Positions 43,802-52,447 of a DNA stretch of 64,000 nucleotides are shown here, piece after piece. The notes beneath the pieces are model-generated. The model saw nothing but the letters and a program-made list of their open reading frames with translations. It ran no database searches and was not told the origin of the DNA. The stretch is from Kushneria phyllosphaerae (GTDB taxonomy: Bacteria > Pseudomonadota > Gammaproteobacteria > Pseudomonadales > Halomonadaceae). Positions within the stretch are counted from its first letter, which is position 1. Each line of letters starts with the position of its first letter. The stretch lies in contig NZ_ONZI01000004.1 of NCBI RefSeq assembly GCF_900312995.1, positions 62,001 through 126,000 on the forward strand. The letters are read 5' to 3'. The position numbers and the translations under genes are program-made.

Positions 43802-44326
43802 ATGTCATTTATTAAAAAAGGGGCCACCACGCTGGCCATAGCAGGCGCCATGTTTGCCGTGGCAGGCTGCTCAAGCTCCGAGCCGAAACAGCAGGATCCC
43901 AATATTGATAGTGTGATCCAACAGTCCGAGCAGGGCTATCGCAATACAACGGTCGGCTATAGCTTTACCTATCCTGAAAATTGGCAGAACAGCGTTGTCC
44001 AGCGCGATACGTTTGAGTGGAATGATCAACGCATCGATGCGCAGAACATGGCGGTGTTCTATTACAAGAATTTTGAGCTCAATAATACCCCTGAACCCTT
44101 GCTGGCTCTGGCGACCTATCCGCAACAGGAGTGGGAGCAGATGCAGCGCCAGGCGAAGGATCGTAGTGGCTCAACGCCGCCTTATGTCATCGCCACCAAG
44201 GACGATCAGGTACTGGTCGCCTATATCAACACCAAAAATCCATATGATGCCGGTTCCAGGCAGGGTCAGGAGTACGCTCGTCACGTCCTGACACCCGGGC
44301 AGGTCCAAAGCGCCATCAACTGGTAA
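43802..44326 (+). CDS. Predicted lipoprotein with PsbP-like core (174 aa)
   Basis: The ATG at 43802 follows a very strong AAGGAGG. Residues 1-22 are a signal peptide with lipobox AVAGC (Cys23). The mature part begins with a Ser/Glu/Gln-rich linker, then VGYSFTYPENWQNSVVQRD, a pattern seen in PsbP-like and related lipoproteins, where an amphipathic strand precedes a Trp. No catalytic residues are evident. The gene stands apart from the cob operon with its own promoter region, in an AT-richer intergenic stretch. Function unknown. Confidence 0.75.
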   Translation: MSFIKKGATTLAIAGAMFAVAGCSSSEPKQQDPNIDSVIQQSEQGYRNTTVGYSFTYPENWQNSVVQRDTFEWNDQRIDAQNMAVFYYKNFELNNTPEPLLALATYPQQEWEQMQRQAKDRSGSTPPYVIATKDDQVLVAYINTKNPYDAGSRQGQEYARHVLTPGQVQSAINW

Positions 44327-44376
44327 ACCGGTATACTGGCAGGGCCCTGAGGGGCTCTGCCATTGAGACCTTCTCA

Positions 44377-44532
44377 ATGGATCCTGTCTCCCTGATTGTG
44401 CTTTCCTTTCTATTGCCTCCTCTGGCGGTCTACCTGGCTGTCGGTATCGGCGACCCTTTCTGGCTGAATCTGTTTCTTACCCTGATGGGTTATGTACCCG
44501 GTATTATTCATGCCCTCATCGTTGTCACATGA
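44377..44532 (+). CDS. Pmp3/YqaE-family small membrane protein (51 aa)
   Basis: A 51-residue, very hydrophobic protein starting MDPVSLIVLSFLLPPLAVYL and ending with a second helix, GYVPGIIHALIVV. The FLLPPLAV and GYVPGIIHA segments around two transmembrane helices are the Pmp3/YqaE (UPF0057) signature. These proteins are linked to membrane potential and salt or cold stress in other organisms, which would suit a halophile (inference). The ribosome site is modest (GAG about 10 bases upstream). Lies 50 bp after the lipoprotein, with a possible hairpin around 44339-44362 between them. Confidence 0.85.
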   Translation: MDPVSLIVLSFLLPPLAVYLAVGIGDPFWLNLFLTLMGYVPGIIHALIVVT

Positions 44533-44599
44533 CCTGTCAAAAAAGGGGCGCATTTCGTTTATGATGCGGCCTTTGCTCAATACTTATCGGAGTCCATGA

Positions 44600-45262
44600 A
44601 TGCTCAAGCGATTCGAGCGCAATGACAGCGGTCATGACTATGTCGTTGGCGATCTGCACGGGCATTACGCATTACTTGAGCGTGAGCTGACCCGAGTTGA
44701 ATTTGATACCGGCAAGGATCGGCTTTTTAGCGTGGGAGATTTGATCGACCGCGGCCCCGATTCCCTGAAATGCCTGGAGCTGGTACATCAGCCCTGGTGT
44801 TTTGCGGTAACCGGCAATCACGAAATGATGGCGCGCAATGCACTGTTTGATAATCATTGGGGGCAGTGGTTAAGCAATGGGGGAGAGTGGTCTCGAGATC
44901 ATGACAAGGTCGTGCTGAGAAACCGCCTTGCAGACGCCATGATGAAAATGCCGCTGGCCTTCGAGATAGAGACCTCAAACGGCACGGTGGGCATCGTTCA
45001 CGCCGAGCCTCCCAAAGACTGGGCGGACATCCGTAAAACATCTCGTGAAACGCTTCTCTGGTCGCGACAGCGCATCGAATCCGGTCTTGATCACATTGTT
45101 CCCGGCATTGACGCCGTAGTAGTGGGACATACGCCTGTGCCTGCGCCCAAAACGCTTGGAAACGTACGATACATTGATGTTGGGTCGTTTTTCAGTGGTC
45201 GCGTGTGTCTGGAAAAACTCGAAGACATCGCTGCCATGATGAAAAAGGACGGGAATCCCTGA
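44600..45262 (+). CDS. PP1-like metallophosphatase (PphA/PrpA type)
   Basis: A 220-residue serine/threonine-type or diadenosine-tetraphosphatase-like metallophosphoesterase. The di-metal motifs are all present: GDLHGHY near residue 18, [13 protein letters not shown] near 46, GNHEMM near 72, then HAEPP and VVGHTPVP. The overall match is to E. coli PphA/PphB, which respond to misfolded-protein stress, but the substrate here is not known. CGGAG precedes the start. The tRNA-Pro gene follows in the same direction. Confidence 0.88.
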   Translation: MLKRFERNDSGHDYVVGDLHGHYALLERELTRVEFDTGKDRLFSVGDLIDRGPDSLKCLELVHQPWCFAVTGNHEMMARNALFDNHWGQWLSNGGEWSRDHDKVVLRNRLADAMMKMPLAFEIETSNGTVGIVHAEPPKDWADIRKTSRETLLWSRQRIESGLDHIVPGIDAVVVGHTPVPAPKTLGNVRYIDVGSFFSGRVCLEKLEDIAAMMKKDGNP

Positions 45263-45342
45263 ATGTTTGTGAACTCCCTCTTTCCTTTTGCATAACAGTG
45301 ATGTAGGATACGCCCCGTTCTCGCAAATATCGGGAACAGCGT

Positions 45343-45419
45343 CGGGGCGTAGCGCAGCTTGGTAGCGCGCCACAATGGGGTTGTGGAGGTCGCAGGTTCG
45401 AATCCTGTCGCCCCGACCA
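45343..45419 (+). tRNA. tRNA-Pro (GGG)
   Basis: A 77-nt tRNA with encoded CCA. The acceptor CGGGGCG pairs with CGCCCCG, and the anticodon stem CCACA/TGTGG encloses ATGGGGT, giving anticodon GGG. Together with the UGG isoacceptor at 7971 it covers CCC and other proline codons. Followed by a terminator. Confidence 0.97.
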
Positions 45420-45433
45420 AAAGTTTGATGAAC

Positions 45434-45467
45434 AAGCCGCTTCAGGTTAATCGCTGAGGCGGCTTTT
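45434..45467 (+). terminator. Terminator of tRNA-Pro (GGG)
   Basis: Stem AAGCCGCTTCAG/CTGAGGCGGCTT with one wobble pair, an 8-base loop and five T. Confidence 0.85.
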
Positions 45468-45585
45468 TCGTGTCCAGACGTTGGCAACATGGTATTGGCA
45501 GGTCTCTTTTATAACCGCATCTTCATGTCACAGGCATTCGCTTGTTCGATAAGGTGAGTGAGCCAATACATCAGGAGACAGGACG

Positions 45586-45726
45586 ATGAAAAAGCTTCCC
45601 GGAATGCTTGTCGGCACAATAATTGGTCTGGTGGCGTGGTGGCCGACCCAGAGCGTGGCATCTGCCATTCTTCTCGGCGTTGCCTGCGGTGTGGCATGGG
45701 ATCTCTGGCGTAAAAAATCTTCATAG
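45586..45726 (+). CDS. Small two-helix membrane protein (46 aa)
   Basis: A 46-residue hydrophobic protein (MKKLPGMLVGTIIGLVAWWP, then a second helix ASAILLGVACGVAWDLW and a basic end RKKSS). The positive C-terminal tail suggests a hairpin in the inner membrane with both ends inside. The ATG at 45586 follows CAGGAGACAGG, a good ribosome site, which is the main evidence that it is real. I do not recognise the family. Confidence 0.6.
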   Translation: MKKLPGMLVGTIIGLVAWWPTQSVASAILLGVACGVAWDLWRKKSS

Positions 45727-45873
45727 ACTCTTCGTAACTGAACCCGAGGAGTCCTACAAAAATACCAGGGACAAGGCTGTCGAGTCACGGTTATGCTGGC
45801 GCGCGCGGCTGGTGAACTTGCCTGCTGCTTAAGAAGCATTAATCTCTAGTCATTGCAGGCTCAGGAGAAAAGC

Positions 45874-46227
45874 GTGGCTCATCAATTGAAAAGCGCTACA
45901 CAAGGACTGATCATCATGACAGCCCTCGCGACATTGTCAGGTTGTTCTCTTTTTTCGTCAGATAAATCGGAAAGCGCTGCAGCAGTGCCGCCACCGCCAC
46001 CCCTGGTCGGATATAACGGCATGAACATGTGCCAACCCTACAGCGACAAGCTCTGGGGAAATTTCCTGATGATCGGCAAGGTGGTTTCTGTCGATTCCCC
46101 GCACAACATGCATGTCAACATTTTGCGTGCCGAAGCCATGAAGCATCCTGCCATCCAGATGACCGGCTATCCTCGTCAGATCATTGATCAGCGCCAAAAG
46201 TGGTATCCCTGCGAAGGGCAGGGATAA
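45874..46227 (+). CDS. Predicted lipoprotein with proline-rich linker (117 aa)
   Basis: Starts with GTG at 45874 directly behind CAGGAGAAA. Residues 1-24 form a signal peptide with lipobox TLSGC. The mature protein has a SerAspLys/Ala linker, a PPPPP run and then a compact C-terminal region GYNGMNMCQPYSDKLWGNFLMIGKVVSVDSP with two cysteines. A TTG seven codons upstream is less likely because it precedes the ribosome site. Unrecognised; probably outer-membrane-anchored. Confidence 0.68.
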   Translation: MAHQLKSATQGLIIMTALATLSGCSLFSSDKSESAAAVPPPPPLVGYNGMNMCQPYSDKLWGNFLMIGKVVSVDSPHNMHVNILRAEAMKHPAIQMTGYPRQIIDQRQKWYPCEGQG

Positions 46228-46297
46228 GCACGATGAGGTAGATTCTGATAATGGCATTCATTGTCAGATTTACGCCAAAATCCTGCAAAAAGTGCGG

Positions 46298-46409
46298 TAT
46301 ACTGTTTACATATGATTACTGCTTGATGAGGAGCAGTGACAGTTGGCTTATCCTGACTAAACGGCTGACTGTCCAAACCTCACACCGCCTCCTTGAGGCG
46401 GTTTTTTTT
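46298..46409 (+). ncRNA. Candidate small RNA ending in an orphan terminator
   Basis: TATACT at 46298-46303 could be a -10 box (no good -35 box). The following about 100 bases contain an inverted repeat GACAGT/ACTGTC (46338 and 46368) and end in a perfect terminator: CCGCCT/AGGCGG (46385-46401) followed by eight T. No protein gene ends here, and the upstream lipoprotein stops 157 bp earlier. A long 3' UTR of that gene is the alternative explanation. Not matched to any known sRNA family by eye. Confidence 0.4.
46385..46409 (+). terminator. Intrinsic terminator in the 46.3 kb gap
   Basis: Stem CCGCCT/AGGCGG with a CCTTG loop and eight T. The first of two strong terminators inside one 484-bp gap. 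Confidence 0.88.
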
Positions 46410-46498
46410 GGCCGCCGCTCAGTAGATGCCATACCCTCTCAAATAAAAATTATTCTCTTTTGCATTGATTTCCTTTTCAGGATCGTTCAAAGTGTTTC

Positions 46499-46605
46499 TC
46501 AGACGCCACGGCGTCTGATTCATTTCGGTATGTCAGGTGCTGGAATGGATTCTCTCCTCATCATCAGGTCCTTTCGCCGCCTTTCCTCTGGAAAGGCGGC
46601 TTTTT
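46499..46605 (+). ncRNA. Second candidate small RNA in the same gap
   Basis: A self-contained hairpin CAGACGCC/GGCGTCTG (46500-46517) is followed by a stretch with GGA motifs (GGAATGGATT) and a second perfect terminator with an 11-bp stem (46576-46586 with 46590-46600) and five T. No coding frame feeds it, and no convincing promoter was found. It may be an independent small RNA or an attenuator ahead of the hydrolase gene. Confidence 0.35.
46576..46605 (+). terminator. Second intrinsic terminator in the 46.3 kb gap
   Basis: An 11-bp stem GCCGCCTTTCC/GGAAAGGCGGC with a TCT loop and five T. Confidence 0.9.
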
Positions 46606-46711
46606 ATGGTTGGATCCCACGGCATGCAGGCATCGAAACGCTGAGCTATCCTGCGGCTATGACGCACAGCAAGCCCTCGTCAGGCGACGTACCCGCAAAG
46701 GAGACCGATTC

Positions 46712-47551
46712 ATGGCCTACGCCAATATTGTCGACAGCAACAACAATGTGATCGACCTCTACTATCAGGATTGTGGTCAGGGGCCGACAGTAGTGCTGAT
46801 CCACGGTTGGCCGTTAAGCCACCGCATGTGGGAGTATCAGGTCAATGCCCTGACCGAAGCCGGCTATCGCTGCATCGCTTATGACCGTCGCGGCTTTGGA
46901 GACTCGGAAAAGCCCTGGGATGGTTACGACTACGATACGCTGGCCGACGATCTGGAAGGATTGCTTGAACATCTGGACCTTACCGATGCGACGCTGGTCG
47001 GTTTTTCAATGGGTGGGGGAGAAGTTGCCCGCTATCTGGGACGCCACGGCAGCAGACGTATCCGCAGTGCCGTGCTGATCGGCGCAGTGCCGCCTTACAT
47101 GCTCAAAACCGATGACAATCCTGAAGGCGTGGACCAGTCAATTTTTGATGACATGCTGGCCAATGTGAAAAAGGATCGACCCGGTTTTCTGGGTGGATTC
47201 GGCAAACTGTTCGTCAATCATGACGGTCGAGCACCAACGCTTTCAGATGAGCTTTTGGCCTACAATCAGAGCATTGCCAATTTTGCTTCTCCCAGAGCGA
47301 CGCAGGAGTGCATCAAGGCCTTCGGCTTGACGGACTTTCGTCAGGATCTGGAGAGTATCGATGTGCCCACGCTGGTCATTCATGGCGACGACGACCAGAT
47401 CGTGCCGTTGGCCAACAGTGGTCAACGCTCGGCAGACATGATTAAAAATGCTCGGCTTGAGATCGTGAGGGACGGCCCACATGGCCTGAACTTCACTCAT
47501 GCTCAGGAACTTAATGCGCTGCTGATTGATTTTCTGAAGCAGGGGCGTTGA
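46712..47551 (+). CDS. Alpha/beta hydrolase (non-haem chloroperoxidase/esterase type)
   Basis: A 279-residue cytoplasmic hydrolase. HGWPLSHRMWEYQ near residue 31 forms the oxyanion region, the nucleophile elbow is GFSMGGGEVARY (Ser near 97), the acid is in VIHGDDDQIVPL and the base His in DGPHGLNFTH. The SMGGGE elbow and HGWP motif put it in the chloroperoxidase/arylesterase group. The ATG at 46712 follows AAAGGAGACC; the in-frame extension to 46610 runs back towards the terminator. Natural substrate unknown. Confidence 0.88.
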   Translation: MAYANIVDSNNNVIDLYYQDCGQGPTVVLIHGWPLSHRMWEYQVNALTEAGYRCIAYDRRGFGDSEKPWDGYDYDTLADDLEGLLEHLDLTDATLVGFSMGGGEVARYLGRHGSRRIRSAVLIGAVPPYMLKTDDNPEGVDQSIFDDMLANVKKDRPGFLGGFGKLFVNHDGRAPTLSDELLAYNQSIANFASPRATQECIKAFGLTDFRQDLESIDVPTLVIHGDDDQIVPLANSGQRSADMIKNARLEIVRDGPHGLNFTHAQELNALLIDFLKQGR

Positions 47552-47841
47552 TCAAAAAACGAAGTAATCGCTAAAAATTCGGCCAGCGGATGAGCTGGCC
47601 GTTAGACATGATACCTGTCGCTGTTACCGGAAGTCGTGCCAAGGTCAATCAACCTCCTGTTGCCATCGGACTCCCTGTCAGTGTGCTTCCCTGCACGATA
47701 TTTTTTCTCTTTTCCGGCAGAGACATCATGACCGACTAAAATGACAAAAATATGATGGCAACGTGTCTTTTTGCAAAGGCCGAGATAGCAACCAACACAC
47801 TTATTTTCAGCTTCTAAACTGTCAGGCACCGGGCCATTATC

Positions 47842-48624
47842 ATGAGCGAACTGAGAACCACACTGGTACAGGCCGATCTTCGCTGGGAAGATATCGACAC
47901 CAATTGCCAGCTGCTCGATGAGTGGTTGCAGGAAGTCACGACCAGCGATCTGATCGTTTTGCCGGAGATGTTTGCAACCGGGTTTACCATGGCGCCTGAG
48001 CGCATGGCGCAATCCATGCAGGACAGTCAGGCCGTGGCGTGGATGCAGCAAACAGCGAAAACCCATAACGCCGTGGTTACCGGCAGTGTGGCCATCGCTG
48101 AAGATGGGCACTACTTCAATCGTCTTATCTGGGCACGGCCGGATGGCACCATGGCGACTTATGACAAGCGCCATCTCTTTCGAATGGGAGAGGAAAACGA
48201 ACACTATGGCATGGGAAATCAGCGTGCCATTGTGGAGCTAAACGGCTTCAGAATTTTGCTAACGGTGTGCTACGACCTTCGCTTTCCCGTGTGGTTACGC
48301 AATGTTGATTGTGAATACGATGTTCTGGTGTGTGTGGCCAACTGGCCATCGGCCAGGCGTATGCCATGGCGCACGCTGCTGCAGGCACGGGCCATCGAGA
48401 ACTTGAGCTATGTGATCGGTGTCAATCGCGTTGGCGATGATGCCCGTGGACTGAACTACAGCGGCGACTCGATGCTGATCGATTATCGCGGTGATGCCCT
48501 GATTGATGAGGCCCGCGATCGCGCCTTTGTACGTACGGGAGTGATCGGCAAGCAAAGCCTTGACGACTTCCGTGAAAAGTTTCCAGCCCATCACGATGCT
48601 GATCGTTTCACGCTGCATATGTGA
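47842..48624 (+). CDS. Carbon-nitrogen hydrolase, omega-amidase (YafV-like)
   Basis: Nitrilase-superfamily amidase, probably deamidating 2-oxoglutaramate or 2-oxosuccinamate. The 260-residue protein has the Glu-Lys-Cys triad: Glu in VLPEMFATGF near residue 42, Lys in YDKRHLFRMGEENEHY near 109, and Cys in LTVCYDLRFPVW near 143. ANWPSARRMPWRTLLQARAIEN further marks the YafV/NIT2 subgroup. Upstream there is about 290 bp without a gene, with one GC hairpin (47581-47600). A strong terminator follows. Confidence 0.92.
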   Translation: MSELRTTLVQADLRWEDIDTNCQLLDEWLQEVTTSDLIVLPEMFATGFTMAPERMAQSMQDSQAVAWMQQTAKTHNAVVTGSVAIAEDGHYFNRLIWARPDGTMATYDKRHLFRMGEENEHYGMGNQRAIVELNGFRILLTVCYDLRFPVWLRNVDCEYDVLVCVANWPSARRMPWRTLLQARAIENLSYVIGVNRVGDDARGLNYSGDSMLIDYRGDALIDEARDRAFVRTGVIGKQSLDDFREKFPAHHDADRFTLHM

Positions 48625-48642
48625 CGGCATTGTCATCCTCAT

Positions 48643-48681
48643 GTAAAAGCCCCGGGCGCGGTAAGCGCCCGGGGCTTTTAC
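48643..48681. terminator. Bidirectional terminator, omega-amidase/yejF
   Basis: A very long stem built from TAAAAGCCCCGGGCGC and its complement, flanked by A and T runs, sits between the convergent genes. Confidence 0.92.
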
Positions 48682-48705
48682 ATGACCGCGCCAACGCAGT
48701 TCAAA

Positions 48706-50304
48706 TCAGCTCGATCGATAAAATGCTGCCTCTATGAGCTGACGGGTATAGGCATGACATGGTTGATCGATCACCTCCTGTGTTGCGCCGTGCTCGATCA
48801 TCTCACCATCCTTGAGCACCATCAGGCGATGGGCCATGGCACGAACCACTGACAGGTCATGACTGATAAACAGATAGCTGAGCTTTCGTTCGTGCTGAAG
48901 CGCACGGAGCAGTTCAATCAGCTGGCGCTGAATCGTACGATCAAGTGATGAAGTAGGCTCATCAAGTACCAGAATGCGGGGGGTTAAAATCAAGGCACGC
49001 GCCAGCGCAATACGCGCGCGCTGGCCACCCGAAAACTCATGGGGATAGCGTGTCAGTACCTCCGCGCCCAGACCGACCGATACCAGCGTCTCGATCGCTC
49101 GCTTACGCACCGCATGGCGGTCCAGCTCGGGAAAGTGAAAGCGTAACCCTTCGCTGACGATATCTTCAATGGTCATGCGGGGCGACAGCGCGCCGAAAGG
49201 GTCCTGAAACACGATCTGCATGTGCCGACGCTCAAGTAGCAGTGCACGGCTATCCAGCGCATCAAGGCGGGTATTGCCCAGCCATATCTCGCCACTTGAG
49301 CTGATCAGCCTCAGTAGCGCGAGCGCCAATGTACTCTTGCCAGAGCCGGATTCGCCCACAATGCCAAGTGTTTCTCCCTGATGTAGCGTCAAGGAGACAG
49401 GTTTCAGGGCCATAAAGGCAGCAGGTCGAGACTGCAAGAGCCGACGGGGCCGTTGAAACGCTACCGCCAGGTTCTTCGCCGATAACACCTCGGGGGCGTG
49501 TATCGGTACGGGAGCAGGTTTGCCTTCCGGCTCGGCATCGATCAGGGCCTGAGTATAAATACTGGTAGGGCGCGACAGTACTTCTCGAGTAATACCGGTT
49601 TCCTGCACACGTCCATGGTGCAGCACGCATACCCGATCAGCCCAGTGACGCACTAAATTGAGATCGTGCGTAATTAAAAGCATCGCCATGCCCATCGAGT
49701 CAGCCAGTTCACGCAACAGTGAGAGGATCTCGCGCGCCACGGTGACATCAAGCGCGGTGGTGGGCTCATCGGCGACCAGAAGCTCGGGGCGATTGGCAAT
49801 CGCCATGGCAATGACCACGCGCTGGCGCTGCCCACCGGAAAGTTCATGAGGCCAGGCGTTGATCAACTGCTCGGGGCGCGGCAGATGCACCTGCTGCATC
49901 AGTTCAAGGATTCGCGCGCGCAAAGGCGCTCTGCGCAGCGGATGGTGCAGGGTAATGGCCTCACCGATCTGCCGACCGATGCGATGCAGCGGGTTAAGCG
50001 CACTCATCGGTTCCTGAAAGACGATGCCCACTCGGCGGCCATGCAGATTTTCCCAATCACGGTGGGACAGCGTTTCAAGTCGGGTGTCTCCCAGAGACCG
50101 CCTGCCCTCAACGCGAATGCCTGCCGGCACCAGATCCAGCGCGGCCATGGCCGTCATGGTTTTGCCAGAGCCGGATTCTCCTACCAGAGCCAGCGTTTCA
50201 CCGGCCGCGACGCTCAGGCTGATCCCATGCACGATAGGGGTGTCATCAGCGAACACGCGCAGCTTTTCCAGCGACAACACGGTTTTTTCGCAGGCGTTGT
50301 TCAT
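48706..50304 (-). CDS. yejF: Peptide ABC transporter ATPase YejF (double ATPase)
   Basis: A 532-residue protein with two complete ABC ATPase domains in one chain. The first has ALVGESGSGKTM (Walker A), LSGGQRQRVVIAMA (signature) and LLVADEPTTALDV. The second has IVGESGSGKSTLALALL, FSGGQRARIALARAL and ILVLDEPTSSLDRT. This single-chain double ATPase is typical of the YejABEF system, which imports peptides and peptide-nucleotide antibiotics such as microcin C. Its ATG overlaps the yejE stop (ATGA). Last gene of the operon. Confidence 0.95.
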   Translation of the reverse strand: MNNACEKTVLSLEKLRVFADDTPIVHGISLSVAAGETLALVGESGSGKTMTAMAALDLVPAGIRVEGRRSLGDTRLETLSHRDWENLHGRRVGIVFQEPMSALNPLHRIGRQIGEAITLHHPLRRAPLRARILELMQQVHLPRPEQLINAWPHELSGGQRQRVVIAMAIANRPELLVADEPTTALDVTVAREILSLLRELADSMGMAMLLITHDLNLVRHWADRVCVLHHGRVQETGITREVLSRPTSIYTQALIDAEPEGKPAPVPIHAPEVLSAKNLAVAFQRPRRLLQSRPAAFMALKPVSLTLHQGETLGIVGESGSGKSTLALALLRLISSSGEIWLGNTRLDALDSRALLLERRHMQIVFQDPFGALSPRMTIEDIVSEGLRFHFPELDRHAVRKRAIETLVSVGLGAEVLTRYPHEFSGGQRARIALARALILTPRILVLDEPTSSLDRTIQRQLIELLRALQHERKLSYLFISHDLSVVRAMAHRLMVLKDGEMIEHGATQEVIDQPCHAYTRQLIEAAFYRSS

Positions 50305-51368
50305 GATGACGCGCGACCTTTCATGGGAAGTACGGCGTGGCGCGGGTCAAAGGCATCACGCAGCCCCTCGCCAATAAAGATCAGCAGCGAGAGTAAAACG
50401 GCCAGTGTCATGAAGGCCGTGAGTCCCAGCCAGGGTGCCTGCAGGTTGTTCTTGCCCTGGGCCACAAGCTCACCAAGCGAGGGAGACCCCGGTGGCAGCC
50501 CGAACCCCAGAAAATCAAGTGCTGTCAGCGTGGTAATGGCCCCCGTGAAGATAAAGGGCAGAAAGGTCAGGGTGGACACCATGGCGTTGGGTAGAACGTG
50601 GCGCCACATGATTAGCCGAGCCGGTAATCCCATGGCGCGCGCAGCGCGCACATAATCAAGATTGCGTGCGCGCAGGAACTCGGCGCGCACGATATCGACC
50701 AGCCCCAGCCATGAAAAGGCGATCATGATCAGCGCCAGCCACCAGACGCTGGGCACAACCAGACTGGAAAGAATGATCAAAATAAAGAGCATGGGCAGGC
50801 CGGCCCATAGCTCGATGACGCGCTGACCGACCAGGTCTACCCGGCCACCGAAATAGCCCTGCACAGCGCCCACGATAACGCCAATCAACACCGACCCCAG
50901 TGTGACAAGTCCGGCAAACAGCACCGACAGTCGAAAGCCATGGATGACGCGCGCCAGCACATCGCGCCCTTGGTCATCGGTGCCCAGCCAGTGCGTAAGG
51001 CTCGGCGGTGACGGGGCAGGGGTATCAAGTGCCATATCGATACTCTGCCAGGAAAACGGGATGGGAGGCTGGATCAGCCACCCCCTGGCGTGAATCAATG
51101 CCTGCACGGCCGGGTCACTATAGAACGCGGTAGTGGGCAAAAAGCCCCCAAAGGCGGTTTCGGGATAATCCACAAACAATGGCCAGTACCACTGACCGTC
51201 AAAACGCACGACCAGCGGTGTGTCATTGGCAATCAGCTCGGCGGGCAGGGTCACCAGCAGCAGCGCCAGAAACAGGGCGCTGGCGACCATGGCCCGCCGA
51301 TTGCCACGAAATACAGCCAGCCGACGGCGCATGAGGGGAGAAAGCCGAAAAAACGAAATATTGGCCAA
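50301..51368 (-). CDS. yejE: ABC transporter permease YejE
   Basis: Inner-membrane permease of the dipeptide/oligopeptide type, 355 residues. A basic N-terminus and first helix (ALFLALLLVTLPAEL) are followed by a roughly 80-residue periplasmic region, then the permease core. The coupling EAA-like loop reads VRAARAMGLPARLIMWRHVLPNAM near residue 240. LGTDDQGRDVLARVIHGFR is the standard opening of the second permease half. Placed between yejB (3-bp gap) and yejF (4-bp overlap). Confidence 0.95.
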   Translation of the reverse strand: MANISFFRLSPLMRRRLAVFRGNRRAMVASALFLALLLVTLPAELIANDTPLVVRFDGQWYWPLFVDYPETAFGGFLPTTAFYSDPAVQALIHARGWLIQPPIPFSWQSIDMALDTPAPSPPSLTHWLGTDDQGRDVLARVIHGFRLSVLFAGLVTLGSVLIGVIVGAVQGYFGGRVDLVGQRVIELWAGLPMLFILIILSSLVVPSVWWLALIMIAFSWLGLVDIVRAEFLRARNLDYVRAARAMGLPARLIMWRHVLPNAMVSTLTFLPFIFTGAITTLTALDFLGFGLPPGSPSLGELVAQGKNNLQAPWLGLTAFMTLAVLLSLLIFIGEGLRDAFDPRHAVLPMKGRASS

Positions 51369-51371
51369 GGG

Positions 51372-52442
51372 CTAGCTCTCCCGCCGTTCAAAATCGATAC
51401 GCGGATCGATTGCCACATAGGTCAGATCAGAGATGAGCTTGAGCACCAGGCCAATGAGCGTAAAGAGAAAGAGCGTGCCAAAGATGACCGGATAGTCTCG
51501 CTGCAGCACGGCTTCATACCCAAGCATCCCGAGCCCGTCGAGTGAGAAAAGCACCTCGATCAAAAGTGCCCCGGTGAAGAAAATACCCACCAGTGCAGAA
51601 GGCAGACCCGCAATCACGATCAGCATCGCATTGCGAAACACATGACCATACAGCTGGCGTCGTTCGGAGGCGCCCTTGGCACGCGCGGTCATCACGTATT
51701 GCTTGTGTATCTCTTCAAGAAAACTGTTGCGGGTCAGAAAGGTCAGGGTGGCAAAACTGCCAACGGTCAGGGCAGCGACCGGCAGGGCGATATGCCAGAA
51801 ATAATCGATGATTTTCCCCCACCAGGAGAGCTGGTCAAAATCGGGCGAGGTCAGTCCGCGCAGCGGAAACCAGTCGAGATAGCTGCCCCCGGCAAAGACC
51901 ACGATCAACAGCAGTGCGAACAGAAAGCCTGGAATGGCGTAGCCCAAGATCACCAGTGCCGAACTCCACAGATCAAATCGGCTGCCCTGACGTACTGCCT
52001 TGAGAATCCCCAGCGGTACGGAGACAAGATAGACCAGCAGCGTGCTCCAGAGCCCCAGCGAGATGGATACCGGTAGTCGATCAATGATCAGCGTCGTGAC
52101 TGACTGGCCCCGAAAAAAACTCTCGCCGAAATCCAGCCGGACGTAGTCGCCCATCATCATGACAAAGCGCTGCCACAGGGGCTTGTCGAACCCGAACTGC
52201 GTATTGAGCTCCTCGATGAAGACCGGATCGATACCGCGTGTACCACGATTGGCATCACCGCTGGCCACAATGCCATCGCTGCTGCCGCCCAGTGCTGCAC
52301 TTGAGCTCATTCCTTCGATACGCGACAGCATCTGCTCGACCGGGCCACCAGGGGCGGCCTGCACGATCAAGAAATTGAGCAGCAGGACCGCCAGCAGTGT
52401 CGGCGCCATCAACAGCACCCGCATTACGATATAGCGTGCCAT
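51372..52442 (-). CDS. yejB: ABC transporter permease YejB
   Basis: The first permease of the importer, 356 residues, beginning [20 protein letters not shown] as in DppB-type proteins. The conserved [28 protein letters not shown] and the coupling loop [25 protein letters not shown] are present. I chose the ATG at 52442, which removes an unsupported 18-residue extension and leaves 5 bp to the yejA stop. About six transmembrane helices. Confidence 0.95.
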   Translation of the reverse strand: MARYIVMRVLLMAPTLLAVLLLNFLIVQAAPGGPVEQMLSRIEGMSSSAALGGSSDGIVASGDANRGTRGIDPVFIEELNTQFGFDKPLWQRFVMMMGDYVRLDFGESFFRGQSVTTLIIDRLPVSISLGLWSTLLVYLVSVPLGILKAVRQGSRFDLWSSALVILGYAIPGFLFALLLIVVFAGGSYLDWFPLRGLTSPDFDQLSWWGKIIDYFWHIALPVAALTVGSFATLTFLTRNSFLEEIHKQYVMTARAKGASERRQLYGHVFRNAMLIVIAGLPSALVGIFFTGALLIEVLFSLDGLGMLGYEAVLQRDYPVIFGTLFLFTLIGLVLKLISDLTYVAIDPRIDFERRES

Positions 52443-52447
52443 GAGCG

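Noticed and set aside
46251..46751. A 166-codon plus-strand frame across the 46.3-46.7 kb gap.
   Set aside because: It runs through two strong terminators and out of frame into the start of the hydrolase; not plausible as a protein.
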